DNA of 64,000 nucleotides from an uncultured Alphaproteobacteria bacterium (lineage in GTDB: Bacteria; Pseudomonadota; Alphaproteobacteria; HIMB59; GCA-002718135). Location of the stretch: the NCBI GenBank assembly GCA_902614395.1, contig CACMKW010000001.1:259520-323519 (forward strand), written 5' to 3'. The notes beneath the pieces were generated by a model that saw nothing but the letters and a program-made list of their open reading frames with translations, was not told the origin of the DNA and ran no database searches. Of this stretch, positions 55,565 through 64,000 are shown piece by piece. How positions within the stretch are numbered: the first letter of the stretch is position 1; every line of letters begins with the position of its first letter. Both the position numbers and the translations under genes were made by a program.

Positions 55565-55664
55565 CTTATTTAAGTGTTTTTTTGTGTATTAAAGTCGCAA
55601 CCAGACACGTTGTTATTGTTGAATAAATCGTTAAATACATTACTAATTTAATTGTGAGATTATA

Positions 55665-56030
55665 GTGTCAGAGTTTCTATTTGAATATTTACCCATATTA
55701 ATTTTTATTTTCATAGCTTTGGCATTGGCTGTTGGAATGACTTTATTATCTTTTGTAGTTGGAGACTCTCAGCCAGATCAAGAAAAATTGTCTGCTTATG
55801 AGTGTGGATTTGAGGCATTTGACGATGCTCGTGGAAGATTTGATGTAAGATTTTATTTAGTAGCAATCTTATTTATTATTTTTGATTTAGAAGTTGCTTT
55901 CTTGTTTCCGTGGGCAATAACACTTGGTAAAATTGGATTGTTTGGTTTTTGGTCAATGATGATTTTCCTGACTATCTTAACTATTGGTTTTATTTATGAA
56001 TGGAAAAAAGGTGCTTTAGAATGGGAGTAG
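55665..56030 (+). CDS. nuoA: NADH-quinone oxidoreductase subunit A
   Basis: Small three-helix membrane subunit of complex I, 121 residues. The conserved loop between helices 1 and 2 reads [27 protein letters not shown]. Start codon GTG. First gene of the nuo operon; the 100 bases before it, after tRNA-Asp, must hold its promoter. Its end overlaps nuoB. Confidence 0.95.
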   Translation: MSEFLFEYLPILIFIFIALALAVGMTLLSFVVGDSQPDQEKLSAYECGFEAFDDARGRFDVRFYLVAILFIIFDLEVAFLFPWAITLGKIGLFGFWSMMIFLTILTIGFIYEWKKGALEWE

Positions 56031-56533
56031 ATGAAGCAAAAAAAATTGTTGATGATACTCTAAACACAGAATTATCCTCTAAGGGTTTCTTAGTTGCTAG
56101 CTATGATAAAATTCTTACTTGGGCTAGAACTGGTTCCTTGTGGCCTATGACATTCGGATTGGCATGTTGTGGAGTAGAAATGATACATTCTTATATGGCA
56201 AGATATGATCTAGATCGTTATGGAGTTATACCAAGAGGTAGTCCTAGACAATCTGATGTAATGATTGTTGCTGGAACACTAACAAATAAAATGGCACCGG
56301 CATTAAGAAAAGTTTATGATCAAATGCCTGAACCTCGGTGGGTAATATCAATGGGTTCATGTGCAAATGGTGGTGGATATTATCACTACTCCTATTCAGT
56401 AGTTAGAGGGTGTGATAGGATAGTTCCCGTTGATGTTTACGTACCAGGATGCCCCCCAACAGCAGAAGCATTAGTTTACGGTATATTGCAATTACAGAAA
56501 AAAATTAGAAGAGAAAATAAATTTAAAAGATAA
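56021..56533 (+). CDS. nuoB: NADH-quinone oxidoreductase subunit B
   Basis: Carries cluster N2, which hands electrons to quinone. Cluster ligands: the double Cys in GLACCGVEM, then MGSCANGGG and [13 protein letters not shown] chose the ATG at 56021 (MGVDEA), overlapping the nuoA stop by 10 bases, over the frame start at 56000. This gives 170 residues. Confidence 0.95.
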   Translation: MGVDEAKKIVDDTLNTELSSKGFLVASYDKILTWARTGSLWPMTFGLACCGVEMIHSYMARYDLDRYGVIPRGSPRQSDVMIVAGTLTNKMAPALRKVYDQMPEPRWVISMGSCANGGGYYHYSYSVVRGCDRIVPVDVYVPGCPPTAEALVYGILQLQKKIRRENKFKR

Positions 56534-56539
56534 TTTTAT

Positions 56540-57121
56540 ATGATTAAATTTCTTACTAAAATAGATGGCATAAATAATGTTTTAGAGAATAATAATTTGT
56601 TAGAAATAGAATTTGAAAAAAATAATATTATAAAAATTTTTAATGAATTAAGAGAAAACACTGAGCTTAATTTCAATCAATTATTAGATATTACGGCTGT
56701 AGACTATCCTTCAAGAGAATTTAGATTTGATTTGATTTATATTTTGCAAAGTTTAACAAAAAATAAAAAAATTATTCTTAAAACTTTTATTAAAGAAAAT
56801 GAAAATATAGAATCAATAACAAATATTCACAAATCTGCGGATTGGTATGAAAGAGAATGTTATGATTTATTTGGAATTGAATTTATTAACCATCCTGATT
56901 TAAGAAGGATAATGACGGATTACAATTTTGAAGGATATCCGTTGCGCAAAGATTTTCCTTTAACAGGACACACAGAAGTTAGATATGATGACCTAGAAAA
57001 GAAAGTAGTTTATGAGCCTGTTAAGTTAACTCAAGAATTTCGAAATTTCGATAGTGAATCTCCTTGGGAGGGAATGGAAAATAAACTTTTTGGTGATGAG
57101 AAAACTACTGGTGAAAATTAA
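56540..57121 (+). CDS. nuoC: NADH-quinone oxidoreductase subunit C
   Basis: Peripheral-arm subunit with no cofactor, 193 residues. The signature WYERECYDLFGIEFINHPDLRRIMTDY region is complete, followed by RKDFPLTGHTEVRYDD. It abuts nuoD with no gap; C and D are separate genes here, unlike the nuoCD fusion of E. coli. Confidence 0.95.
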   Translation: MIKFLTKIDGINNVLENNNLLEIEFEKNNIIKIFNELRENTELNFNQLLDITAVDYPSREFRFDLIYILQSLTKNKKIILKTFIKENENIESITNIHKSADWYERECYDLFGIEFINHPDLRRIMTDYNFEGYPLRKDFPLTGHTEVRYDDLEKKVVYEPVKLTQEFRNFDSESPWEGMENKLFGDEKTTGEN

Positions 57122-58300
57122 ATGAAAGAAGTAGAGCTTAATACAACTACAATTAACTTTGGCCCCCAACATCCAGCTGCGCATGGTGTTTTACGTTTAG
57201 TAGTTGAGCTGGAAGGTGAAGTAGTTCAAAGAGCAGAACCACACATCGGATTGTTACATAGGGGGACAGAAAAATTAATTGAATATAAAACTTATCTTCA
57301 GGCTGTCCCTTATTTTGATAGACTTGATTATGTTTCACCAATGTGTCAAGAACATGCTTTTGCATTGGCAACTGAAAATCTCCTAGGCATCAATGTTCCT
57401 GAAAGAGCTAAATATATTCGTGTTATTTTTGCCGAAATTACTAGAATACTAAATCATTTATTGAATATACCTGCCTATGCTGCTGACATTGGTGCAGTGA
57501 CACCTTTTTTATGGTGTTTTGAAGAAAGGGAAAAACTTTTGGAGTTTCATGAAGCAGTATCTGGGGCAAGATTTCATGCAGCCTATTTTAGACCTGGCGG
57601 CGTTCATCAGGATATGCCAGAAGGAATGGAAGAAAAATTATTTGAGCATTTTAAAACTCTTCCAAAATTTATTGATGATCTTGAAAGCTTGTTGACTAAT
57701 AATAGAATATTAAGACAAAGATCAGTTGATATAGGAATAATTTCAAAGTCAGAAGCAATTGAATGGGGGTGTTCGGGTCCTGTATTAAGAAGTGCAGGTG
57801 TAGCATGGGACTTAAGAAGATCCCAACCTTATGATGCCTATGATCAAGTTGATTTTGAAGTTCCTGTTGGAAAAAAAGGTGATTGTTTTGATCGATATTT
57901 GGTTCGCATAGAAGAAATGAGACAAAGTATTATTATTATTAACCAATGTTTAAATAAAATCAAACCAGGCCCAATATCAATTGAGGATAATAAAATTACG
58001 CCTCCTAAAAGAAATCAAATGAAAAAATCAATGGAAGCTTTAATTCATCATTTTAAACTTTTCACTGAAGGTTACCGTGTTCCCGCTGGTCAAGTTTATA
58101 GTGCAGTAGAAGCTCCAAAGGGTGAATTTGGCGTTTACCTTGTTTCTGATGGATCTAGTAAACCATATAGATGTAAAATAAGAGCACCAGGTTTTGCACA
58201 CCTTCAAACATTGGATCATTTATCTAAAGGCCACTTAATGGCTGACATAGCCGCTATACTAGGTAGCTTAGATATTGTTTTTGGAGAGATAGATAGATAA
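57122..58300 (+). CDS. nuoD: NADH-quinone oxidoreductase subunit D
   Basis: 49-kDa homologue that forms the quinone site with NuoB. Conserved [14 protein letters not shown] (quinone-site His and Tyr region), [17 protein letters not shown] and the C-terminal DIVFGEIDR. At 392 residues it is family length. Its last base overlaps the nuoE ATG. Confidence 0.97.
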   Translation: MKEVELNTTTINFGPQHPAAHGVLRLVVELEGEVVQRAEPHIGLLHRGTEKLIEYKTYLQAVPYFDRLDYVSPMCQEHAFALATENLLGINVPERAKYIRVIFAEITRILNHLLNIPAYAADIGAVTPFLWCFEEREKLLEFHEAVSGARFHAAYFRPGGVHQDMPEGMEEKLFEHFKTLPKFIDDLESLLTNNRILRQRSVDIGIISKSEAIEWGCSGPVLRSAGVAWDLRRSQPYDAYDQVDFEVPVGKKGDCFDRYLVRIEEMRQSIIIINQCLNKIKPGPISIEDNKITPPKRNQMKKSMEALIHHFKLFTEGYRVPAGQVYSAVEAPKGEFGVYLVSDGSSKPYRCKIRAPGFAHLQTLDHLSKGHLMADIAAILGSLDIVFGEIDR

Positions 58301-58899
58301 TGTATCATCCTGGTACAAATAATAAAGTATATAAAAAAATTAATGATAATTTTGAATGGTCATCAGAAAATTTTAAAAAAATTTCTGAAATAATAAAAAA
58401 GTATCCATCAAACCGTATTCAAAGCGCAGTTATTCCTTTACTTGATTTAGCACAAAGACAAAATAATGGATGGCTAAGTAAAAACTCAATGGAAAAAGTA
58501 GCTGAAACTTTAAGTATGTCTTATATAAGAGTGTTGGAAGTTGCCACTTTTTATTCGATGTTTAATTTAGAACCTATTGGTAAAAATTTTGTCCAAATTT
58601 GTAGAACGACACCTTGTTGGTTAAGAGGGAGCGATAAGCTATCTAAAGTTGCACAAGAAGTTTGTAAAACTAATATAGGTGAGACAAGTGATGATGAAAT
58701 ATTTACAGTTGTTGAAGTTGAATGCTTAGGCGCATGTTGCAATGCTCCTATGGTTCAGATCAATGATGATTATTATGAAGATTTAGATGAAGAGAGTTTT
58801 AAGAAAATACTTCAAGATTTAAAAGATAATAGGTCAATAAAAGTAGGTTCACAAATTGGTAGAAAATCATCACAACCTGAAAGAAAATTTGATGCTTAA
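58300..58899 (+). CDS. nuoE: NADH-quinone oxidoreductase subunit E
   Basis: Thioredoxin-like subunit with the [2Fe-2S] cluster N1a: ligands in [10 protein letters not shown] and [11 protein letters not shown]. At 199 residues it is typical. The last 25 residues are basic. The end overlaps the nuoF start by 8 bases. Confidence 0.95.
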   Translation: MYHPGTNNKVYKKINDNFEWSSENFKKISEIIKKYPSNRIQSAVIPLLDLAQRQNNGWLSKNSMEKVAETLSMSYIRVLEVATFYSMFNLEPIGKNFVQICRTTPCWLRGSDKLSKVAQEVCKTNIGETSDDEIFTVVEVECLGACCNAPMVQINDDYYEDLDEESFKKILQDLKDNRSIKVGSQIGRKSSQPERKFDA

Positions 58900-60166
58900 G
58901 GAAAAAGATAAAATTTTTAAAAACTTATACGGTTTTGAAGACTGGAGATTAGAAGGTGCCAAAAAAAGAGGTATTTGGTCAAATACTAAAGAGCTTATTA
59001 AAATGGGTAGTGATAAAATTGTTGAGGAAATTAAAAATAGTCAATTAAGAGGAAGAGGAGGAGCAGGTTTCCCTGCGGGACTTAAGTGGTCGTTTATGCC
59101 AAAAGACTCTGGAAAAGATCATTACCTAGTTGTTAATGCGGATGAGTCAGAGCCAGGCACATGTAAAGATCGAGAGATTATGAGAAACGACCCACATCTT
59201 CTTTTAGAGGGTTGTTTAGTCGCTGCCTTTGCAATGCATGCACATACCTGTTATATTTATATAAGGGGTGAATATTATTCTGAATCTTCTAATTTACAAA
59301 AAGCAATAGACGAAGCCTACTCAAATAATTTAATTGGTAAAAATGCATGTGGTACAGGTTGGGATTTTGATATTTATCTTCACAGAGGAGCAGGGGCATA
59401 TATTTGTGGTGAAGAAACTGCTTTACTTGAAAGTTTAGAGGGTAAAAAAGGTCAGCCCCGATTAAAGCCTCCATTTCCTGCTGGTGCAGGTTTATATGGA
59501 TGTCCTACAACAGTTACAAATGTTGAAACTATCGCTGTCTCGCCAACTATTTTAAGACGTGGTTCTAAATGGTTTGCTAAATTAGGTAGTGCAAATAATA
59601 CAGGTACAAAAATTTTTAGTATCTCTGGACACGTAAATAATCCATGTAATGTAGAAGAAGAAATGGGAATACCACTGAAAGATCTCATTGAAAAACATGC
59701 AGGTGGGGTAATTGGTGGTTGGGAAAATCTATTAGCTGTAATTCCTGGAGGCGCAAGTGTGCCTTTATTACCTAAGTCTATTTGCGATACAGTTAAAATG
59801 GATTTTGATAGCCTAAAAGAAGTTCAAAGTGGATTAGGAACTGCTGCTGTTATTGTAATGAATAAATCAACAGATATTGTTGAAGCAATAGCTAGATTAT
59901 CACATTTTTATAAACATGAAAGTTGCGGTCAATGTACACCTTGCAGAGAAGGTACTGGATGGATGTACAGAATGATGGAAAAAATGATTCATGGAAATGT
60001 TGCACATCAAGATATTGATAAAATTTTAGATGTGACTAAGCAAATTGAAGGTCATACTATTTGCGCCTTAGGTGATGCTGCTGCCTGGCCTATTCAAGGT
60101 TTGTTTAGACACTTTAGACCTGAAATTGAAAAAAGAATTCAAGAAAGAAATAGAAGAGTAGCCTAG
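58892..60166 (+). CDS. nuoF: NADH-quinone oxidoreductase subunit F
   Basis: NADH and FMN-binding subunit with [4Fe-4S] cluster N3. NADH/FMN loop [29 protein letters not shown], and cluster ligands in [13 protein letters not shown] chose the ATG at 58892 (MLKEKDK), giving 424 residues; the longer frame begins at TTG inside nuoE. Confidence 0.96.
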   Translation: MLKEKDKIFKNLYGFEDWRLEGAKKRGIWSNTKELIKMGSDKIVEEIKNSQLRGRGGAGFPAGLKWSFMPKDSGKDHYLVVNADESEPGTCKDREIMRNDPHLLLEGCLVAAFAMHAHTCYIYIRGEYYSESSNLQKAIDEAYSNNLIGKNACGTGWDFDIYLHRGAGAYICGEETALLESLEGKKGQPRLKPPFPAGAGLYGCPTTVTNVETIAVSPTILRRGSKWFAKLGSANNTGTKIFSISGHVNNPCNVEEEMGIPLKDLIEKHAGGVIGGWENLLAVIPGGASVPLLPKSICDTVKMDFDSLKEVQSGLGTAAVIVMNKSTDIVEAIARLSHFYKHESCGQCTPCREGTGWMYRMMEKMIHGNVAHQDIDKILDVTKQIEGHTICALGDAAAWPIQGLFRHFRPEIEKRIQERNRRVA

Positions 60167-62205
60167 TGCCAAAGATAACAATTGATAATAAAGAATACGA
60201 ATTTGAAAACGGCATGACCGTAATGCAAGCTTGTGAACAAGCAGGAACTGAAATTCCAAGATTTTGTTATCATGAAAAACTCTCAATAGCAGGAAACTGT
60301 AGAATGTGTTTAGTAGAGATGGAAAAAGCTCCAAAACCTATTGCATCATGTGCCATGCCAGCTGCAGATGGAATGGTTATAAAAACAAAAACAGAAACAG
60401 TTAAAAAAGCTCGTAAAGGTGTAATGGAGTTTCTTCTCATTAATCATCCATTGGATTGCCCTATTTGTGATCAAGGAGGAGAATGTGATCTTCAAGATCA
60501 AGCGATGTATTATGGTTTTGATAAAACTAGATATGAAGAAAACAAAAGAGCAGTTCAAAATAAAAATATGGGACCACTTGTCAAAACAATTATGACAAGA
60601 TGTATACATTGTACAAGATGCGTAAGGTTTTCTACAGAAGTTGCGGGCGTTGATGATATAGGTTTACTTGGCAGAGGTGAAAATGCTGAGATCACGACAT
60701 ACTTAGAAAAAACTATTGAGTCAGAATTATCTGGAAATGTAATTGATTTATGCCCGGTTGGTGCTTTAACAAGTAAACCATATGCATTTAAATCTAGACC
60801 ATGGGAGCTAACTAAGACAGAAACATTTGATGTTTTTGATGGTATAGGTTCAAGTATAAGGATTGATACAAGAGGAAAAAAAGTTTTAAGAGCTCTTCCT
60901 AGAATAAATGAAGAAACCAATGAAGAATGGATAAGTGATAAATCTAGATTTGCAGTTGATGGACTCTCCAGTCAAAGATTGGATAGTGTATATTCTAAAT
61001 CAAATAAAAAACTCCAAAAATCTTCATGGGATGATGCATTTGAATTAATAAAAAAAGAAATTACAAAAAGAGGTAAAGAAAATACTGTATTCCTCTCGGG
61101 TAAGTTTACCGATATTGAAACTTTATATTCCGCACAAAAATTTAGCAATTCACTAAAATCAAAAAACTATGATTGCAGATTTGATAATACACAAATTATC
61201 GATAATTCATCTTCAAGTTATAAATTTAATTCAACAATTCAAGAAATTGAAAAGGCTGATGCTATACTTTTAATCGGATCTAATCCTAGATGGGAAGCGG
61301 CGGTACTAAACGCTAGAATTAGAAAGGCATATATAGAAAATAACTGTAAAATTGGTCTTATAGGTCCTAAATTAGATCTTACTTACGATTATCATCATTT
61401 ATCTGATTCTTTAGATTATCTTAATAAATTATCTAATAATAAATCTGAATTCAATAAAGTTTTAAAATCTGCAAAAAACCCACTTATAATATTAGGTACT
61501 TCAGCAATAAATAATGATCATGGAAAAAAAATATTAGAAACTGCAGGATTAATTGCGAAAAAAATTCAAAAAAATAAAAATACAAATCCATTAAATATTC
61601 TTAACCAAGATATTTCTAGAGTAGGAGCATTAGATCTGAAATTTTATAATAAAAAATTTGATAATGATTACAATAAACAATTAAAAAAACATATTGATAA
61701 AACTAAGCCTGTAGTTTTCTTAATGGGGTTAGATGAGATAAATTTTTCAACATTTGAAAATGCTTTTGTTGTTTATCTTGGTCATCATGGAGATGTTTCA
61801 GCATCTATAGCTGATATAATTTTACCAACACCTGCATATACTGAGAAAAGTTCTACTTATATGAATATAGAAGGTAGAGTTATTCAAACAACTAAGTGTC
61901 ATAATCCAATAGGTGAAGCAAAAGAGGAGTGGAAAATTTTTAGAGTTTTAAGTGACTTATTTGAAAAAAATTTAAATTTTAATAATCTTGGGGAGCTTCG
62001 AAATGAGCTTACAAGTACCTATGGTCAATTTGCTCTCTTAAATGAAGTTAATTCTATTGGCGAAATAACTTTTGCTAAAAATAATAAAATTGAGAATATT
62101 AAAATTAAATATAACATTGAAAATTTTTATATGAATGATTCTATTTCTAGATCTTCTGAAACAATGGCAAAATGTACTAAAGATATTTTAAATAAGGCAG
62201 CATAA
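60166..62205 (+). CDS. nuoG: NADH-quinone oxidoreductase subunit G
   Basis: Large iron-sulphur subunit, 679 residues, close to the alphaproteobacterial/mitochondrial length. N-terminal ferredoxin domain ([2Fe-2S]: RFCYHEKLSIAGNCRMCLVE), then CPICDQGGECDLQDQ with the N5/N4 cluster ligands and RCIHCTRCVRF, and a molybdopterin-oxidoreductase-like domain without the cofactor. GTG start in TAGTG, overlapping the nuoF stop. The second half is Lys/Asn-rich and less conserved. Confidence 0.95.
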   Translation: MPKITIDNKEYEFENGMTVMQACEQAGTEIPRFCYHEKLSIAGNCRMCLVEMEKAPKPIASCAMPAADGMVIKTKTETVKKARKGVMEFLLINHPLDCPICDQGGECDLQDQAMYYGFDKTRYEENKRAVQNKNMGPLVKTIMTRCIHCTRCVRFSTEVAGVDDIGLLGRGENAEITTYLEKTIESELSGNVIDLCPVGALTSKPYAFKSRPWELTKTETFDVFDGIGSSIRIDTRGKKVLRALPRINEETNEEWISDKSRFAVDGLSSQRLDSVYSKSNKKLQKSSWDDAFELIKKEITKRGKENTVFLSGKFTDIETLYSAQKFSNSLKSKNYDCRFDNTQIIDNSSSSYKFNSTIQEIEKADAILLIGSNPRWEAAVLNARIRKAYIENNCKIGLIGPKLDLTYDYHHLSDSLDYLNKLSNNKSEFNKVLKSAKNPLIILGTSAINNDHGKKILETAGLIAKKIQKNKNTNPLNILNQDISRVGALDLKFYNKKFDNDYNKQLKKHIDKTKPVVFLMGLDEINFSTFENAFVVYLGHHGDVSASIADIILPTPAYTEKSSTYMNIEGRVIQTTKCHNPIGEAKEEWKIFRVLSDLFEKNLNFNNLGELRNELTSTYGQFALLNEVNSIGEITFAKNNKIENIKIKYNIENFYMNDSISRSSETMAKCTKDILNKAA

Positions 62206-62212
62206 TAATTAG

Positions 62213-63214
62213 ATGACTTATGATATATTAATTACAGGGTTAATAATCATTGCCCAAATACTTGCTGTTGTTGTGCCAGTTTTAATATCCGTAGCTTTTT
62301 TAGTTTATGCTGAAAGAAAAGTTTTAGCATTAATTCAATTAAGAAGAGGTCCAAATATAGTAGGGCCTTTTGGTATATTACAAAGCTTTGCTGATGCATT
62401 AAAACTTATTACTAAAGAAAATATTATACCTAGTGGATCAAATAAAATTGTTTTTATTTTAGCACCCATAATAACAATGGTACTTAGCTTAGCAGGTTGG
62501 GCAGTAATACCTTTTGCTCCAGGATGGGTAGTCTCTGATATTAACGTAGGTATCATGTATCTGTTTGCAGTATCATCTCTTGGAGTCTACGGAATAATAA
62601 TGGCTGGATGGGCTAGCAACTCTCAATATCCTTTTCTAGGAGCATTAAGATCTGCTGCTCAAATGGTTTCATATGAAGTATCTATTGGATTTGTAATAAT
62701 TACAGTATTATTATGTGTAGGTTCTTTAAATTTATCAAAGATAGTTTTAGCTCAGCAGACTGTATGGTTTGCAATTCCATTATTACCTATGTTCATTATT
62801 TTTTTTATTTCTGCGTTAGCTGAAACAAATAGATTACCTTTTGATCTTCCTGAAGATGAATCAACACTTGTTGCAGGATTTTTTACCGAATATTCATCTG
62901 CTTCATTTGTATTATTTTTTTTAGGTGAATACGCAAGTATGATTTTAATGTCTTCTATGACTGTCATTCTTTTTTTAGGCGGATGGCTTCCTCCATTTGA
63001 TGTATACCCATTAAATGTTGTTCCTGGCGTAATCTGGTTTACTGTGAAAGTAATATTTATATTATTTTTATTTATTTGGGTTAGAGGAACTTTCCCAAGA
63101 TATAGATATGATCAGTTAATGAGACTTGGATGGAAAGTTTTTCTACCGTTTTCTTTGTTTTGGGTTGTGGCAACTTCTGGTTTTTTAGTATATTTTGACA
63201 TGCTGCCAAATTAA
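62213..63214 (+). CDS. nuoH: NADH-quinone oxidoreductase subunit H
   Basis: Eight-helix membrane subunit at the base of the quinone channel. Conserved [42 protein letters not shown] and the C-terminal [13 protein letters not shown]. At 333 residues it is family length. Confidence 0.97.
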   Translation: MTYDILITGLIIIAQILAVVVPVLISVAFLVYAERKVLALIQLRRGPNIVGPFGILQSFADALKLITKENIIPSGSNKIVFILAPIITMVLSLAGWAVIPFAPGWVVSDINVGIMYLFAVSSLGVYGIIMAGWASNSQYPFLGALRSAAQMVSYEVSIGFVIITVLLCVGSLNLSKIVLAQQTVWFAIPLLPMFIIFFISALAETNRLPFDLPEDESTLVAGFFTEYSSASFVLFFLGEYASMILMSSMTVILFLGGWLPPFDVYPLNVVPGVIWFTVKVIFILFLFIWVRGTFPRYRYDQLMRLGWKVFLPFSLFWVVATSGFLVYFDMLPN

Positions 63215-63215
63215 T

Positions 63216-63695
63216 ATGTATAAACTTATTAAATCTTTTACTTTATTTGAATTATTTCAAGGACTATTTTTAACTTTCAAATACATATTTAAATCTAAAG
63301 TTACAATAAATTATCCTCACGAAAAAGGTCCATTAAGCCCGCGTTTTAGAGGAGAGCACGCTTTAAGAAGATATCCAAGCGGGGAAGAGAGATGTATCGC
63401 ATGTAAACTTTGTGAAGCAGTATGTCCTGCTCAGGCAATTACAATTGAAGCAGAGCCAAGAGAGGATGGAAGCAGAAGAACAACAAGGTATGATATAGAT
63501 ATGACTAAATGCATTTACTGTGGTTTATGTCAAGAATCTTGCCCAGTTGATGCGATAGTAGAAGGACCAAATTTTGAATTTGCCACTGAAACAAGAGAAG
63601 AATTAATTTATAATAAAGATAAACTTTTAGAAAATGGAGATAGATGGGAGCAAGAAATTGCTCAAAATATTCATCTCGATAGAAAATTTAGATAA
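63216..63695 (+). CDS. nuoI: NADH-quinone oxidoreductase subunit I
   Basis: TYKY homologue with two [4Fe-4S] clusters (N6a/N6b): [12 protein letters not shown] and [12 protein letters not shown]. The ATG at 63216 (MYKLIKSF), one base after the nuoH stop, is preferred to the frame start inside nuoH; it gives 159 residues. [16 protein letters not shown] is canonical. Confidence 0.96.
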   Translation: MYKLIKSFTLFELFQGLFLTFKYIFKSKVTINYPHEKGPLSPRFRGEHALRRYPSGEERCIACKLCEAVCPAQAITIEAEPREDGSRRTTRYDIDMTKCIYCGLCQESCPVDAIVEGPNFEFATETREELIYNKDKLLENGDRWEQEIAQNIHLDRKFR

Positions 63696-63697
63696 GA

Positions 63698-64000
63698 ATG
63701 GTTCTTTATTCATTAACATTTTATCTTTTTTCATCTGTTGCAGTTCTTTCTGCTCTAATGGTTATAAGTGCAAAAAATCCAGTTCATTCAGTTTTGTTCT
63801 TAATTTTAAGCTTTGTTAACGCATCAGGACTCTTTGTTTTATTAGGTGCTGAGTTTTTGGCAATGATTCTTGTTGTTGTTTATGTTGGCGCTGTTGCAGT
63901 CCTTTTTCTTTTTGTTGTAATGATGCTTGATATAAATTTTGTAAAATTAAGAGAAGGTTTTTTGCAATATTTACCTTTTGGAGCGTTATTAGGAATAGTT
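63698..64000 (+). CDS. nuoJ: NADH-quinone oxidoreductase subunit J, 5' part
   Basis: Starts 2 bases after the nuoI stop; 101 codons are present and the gene runs off the window. Three membrane helices are visible, with [23 protein letters not shown] and [29 protein letters not shown], the NuoJ signature around the pi-bulge helix. Confidence 0.95.
   Translation, partial: MVLYSLTFYLFSSVAVLSALMVISAKNPVHSVLFLILSFVNASGLFVLLGAEFLAMILVVVYVGAVAVLFLFVVMMLDINFVKLREGFLQYLPFGALLGIV

Noticed and set aside
55380..55565. Minus-strand frame of 61 residues beginning MARETGFEP
   Set aside because: It is the antisense of the hup terminator, tRNA-Val and tRNA-Asp; this is a well-known false protein produced by translating tRNA genes.

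Overview
The window is AT-rich, densely packed bacterial chromosome with gaps of mostly under 150 bases, many 1 to 20 base gene overlaps, and no phage, transposon or CRISPR. Gene content and order (hisG-hisD-infA-yacG-tRNA-Phe; tig-clpP-clpX-lon-hup; nuoA to nuoJ; clpS-clpA) point to a streamlined marine alphaproteobacterium. A SAR11-like or HIMB59/AEGEAN-169-like lineage is my inference from composition and gene content; no rRNA is present to prove it.

Layout. 1-2740: end of a secreted protein gene, an aldehyde dehydrogenase and a membrane desaturase, all minus strand. 2857-6644: UDP-glucose dehydrogenase, phosphohexomutase and a D,D-carboxypeptidase (envelope). 6728-13960: clpS-clpA, then small metabolic genes including RidA, a cyclophilin, an M19 dipeptidase, a LysE-type exporter and a PdxJ of the Bacteroidetes sequence type. 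14035-20048: an accessory-looking stretch around an unusual tRNA-Thr, with two glutathione transferases (one Mu-like), a kappa-type isomerase, a beta-lactamase-fold hydrolase, a YdhR-like protein and small membrane proteins. 20060-21874: an ABC-F ATPase. 21882-31645: a sugar-uptake locus. It has a binding protein, two permeases, a three-part ADP-ribosylglycohydrolase-fold enzyme, an aldo/keto reductase and an MFS transporter, with an HpcH/HpaI aldolase divergent from it. No transporter ATPase is present. 31650-33581: a structured RNA candidate, an MntR-type regulator, a near-ideal MntR operator and a putative manganese transporter. 33591-37501: murA, hisG, hisD, infA, yacG and tRNA-Phe. 37724-43825: glycosyltransferase, an amino acid ABC permease pair, a c-type cytochrome, IolE, a class I amidotransferase and GlpK. 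43829-49021: parE, then a nitrogen locus (aminotransferase, glnB, glnA). 49074-64000: tRNA-His and tRNA-Leu, the tig-clpP-clpX-lon-hup block, tRNA-Val and tRNA-Asp, and complex I genes nuoA to nuoJ running off the end.

How the parts work together. The strongest regulatory discovery is the glnA leader. It carries two tandem elements that match the glutamine riboswitch (glnA RNA motif) in every helix and conserved loop, and one helix covaries between the copies. Glutamine synthetase therefore appears to be controlled by direct sensing of glutamine on the mRNA. The most interesting metabolic system is the 22-29 kb operon. It looks set up to import a glycoside, cleave it with the ADP-ribosylglycohydrolase-fold enzyme, oxidise the sugar with the reductase, and possibly cleave a keto-deoxy acid with the divergent aldolase. 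The substrate cannot be read from sequence.
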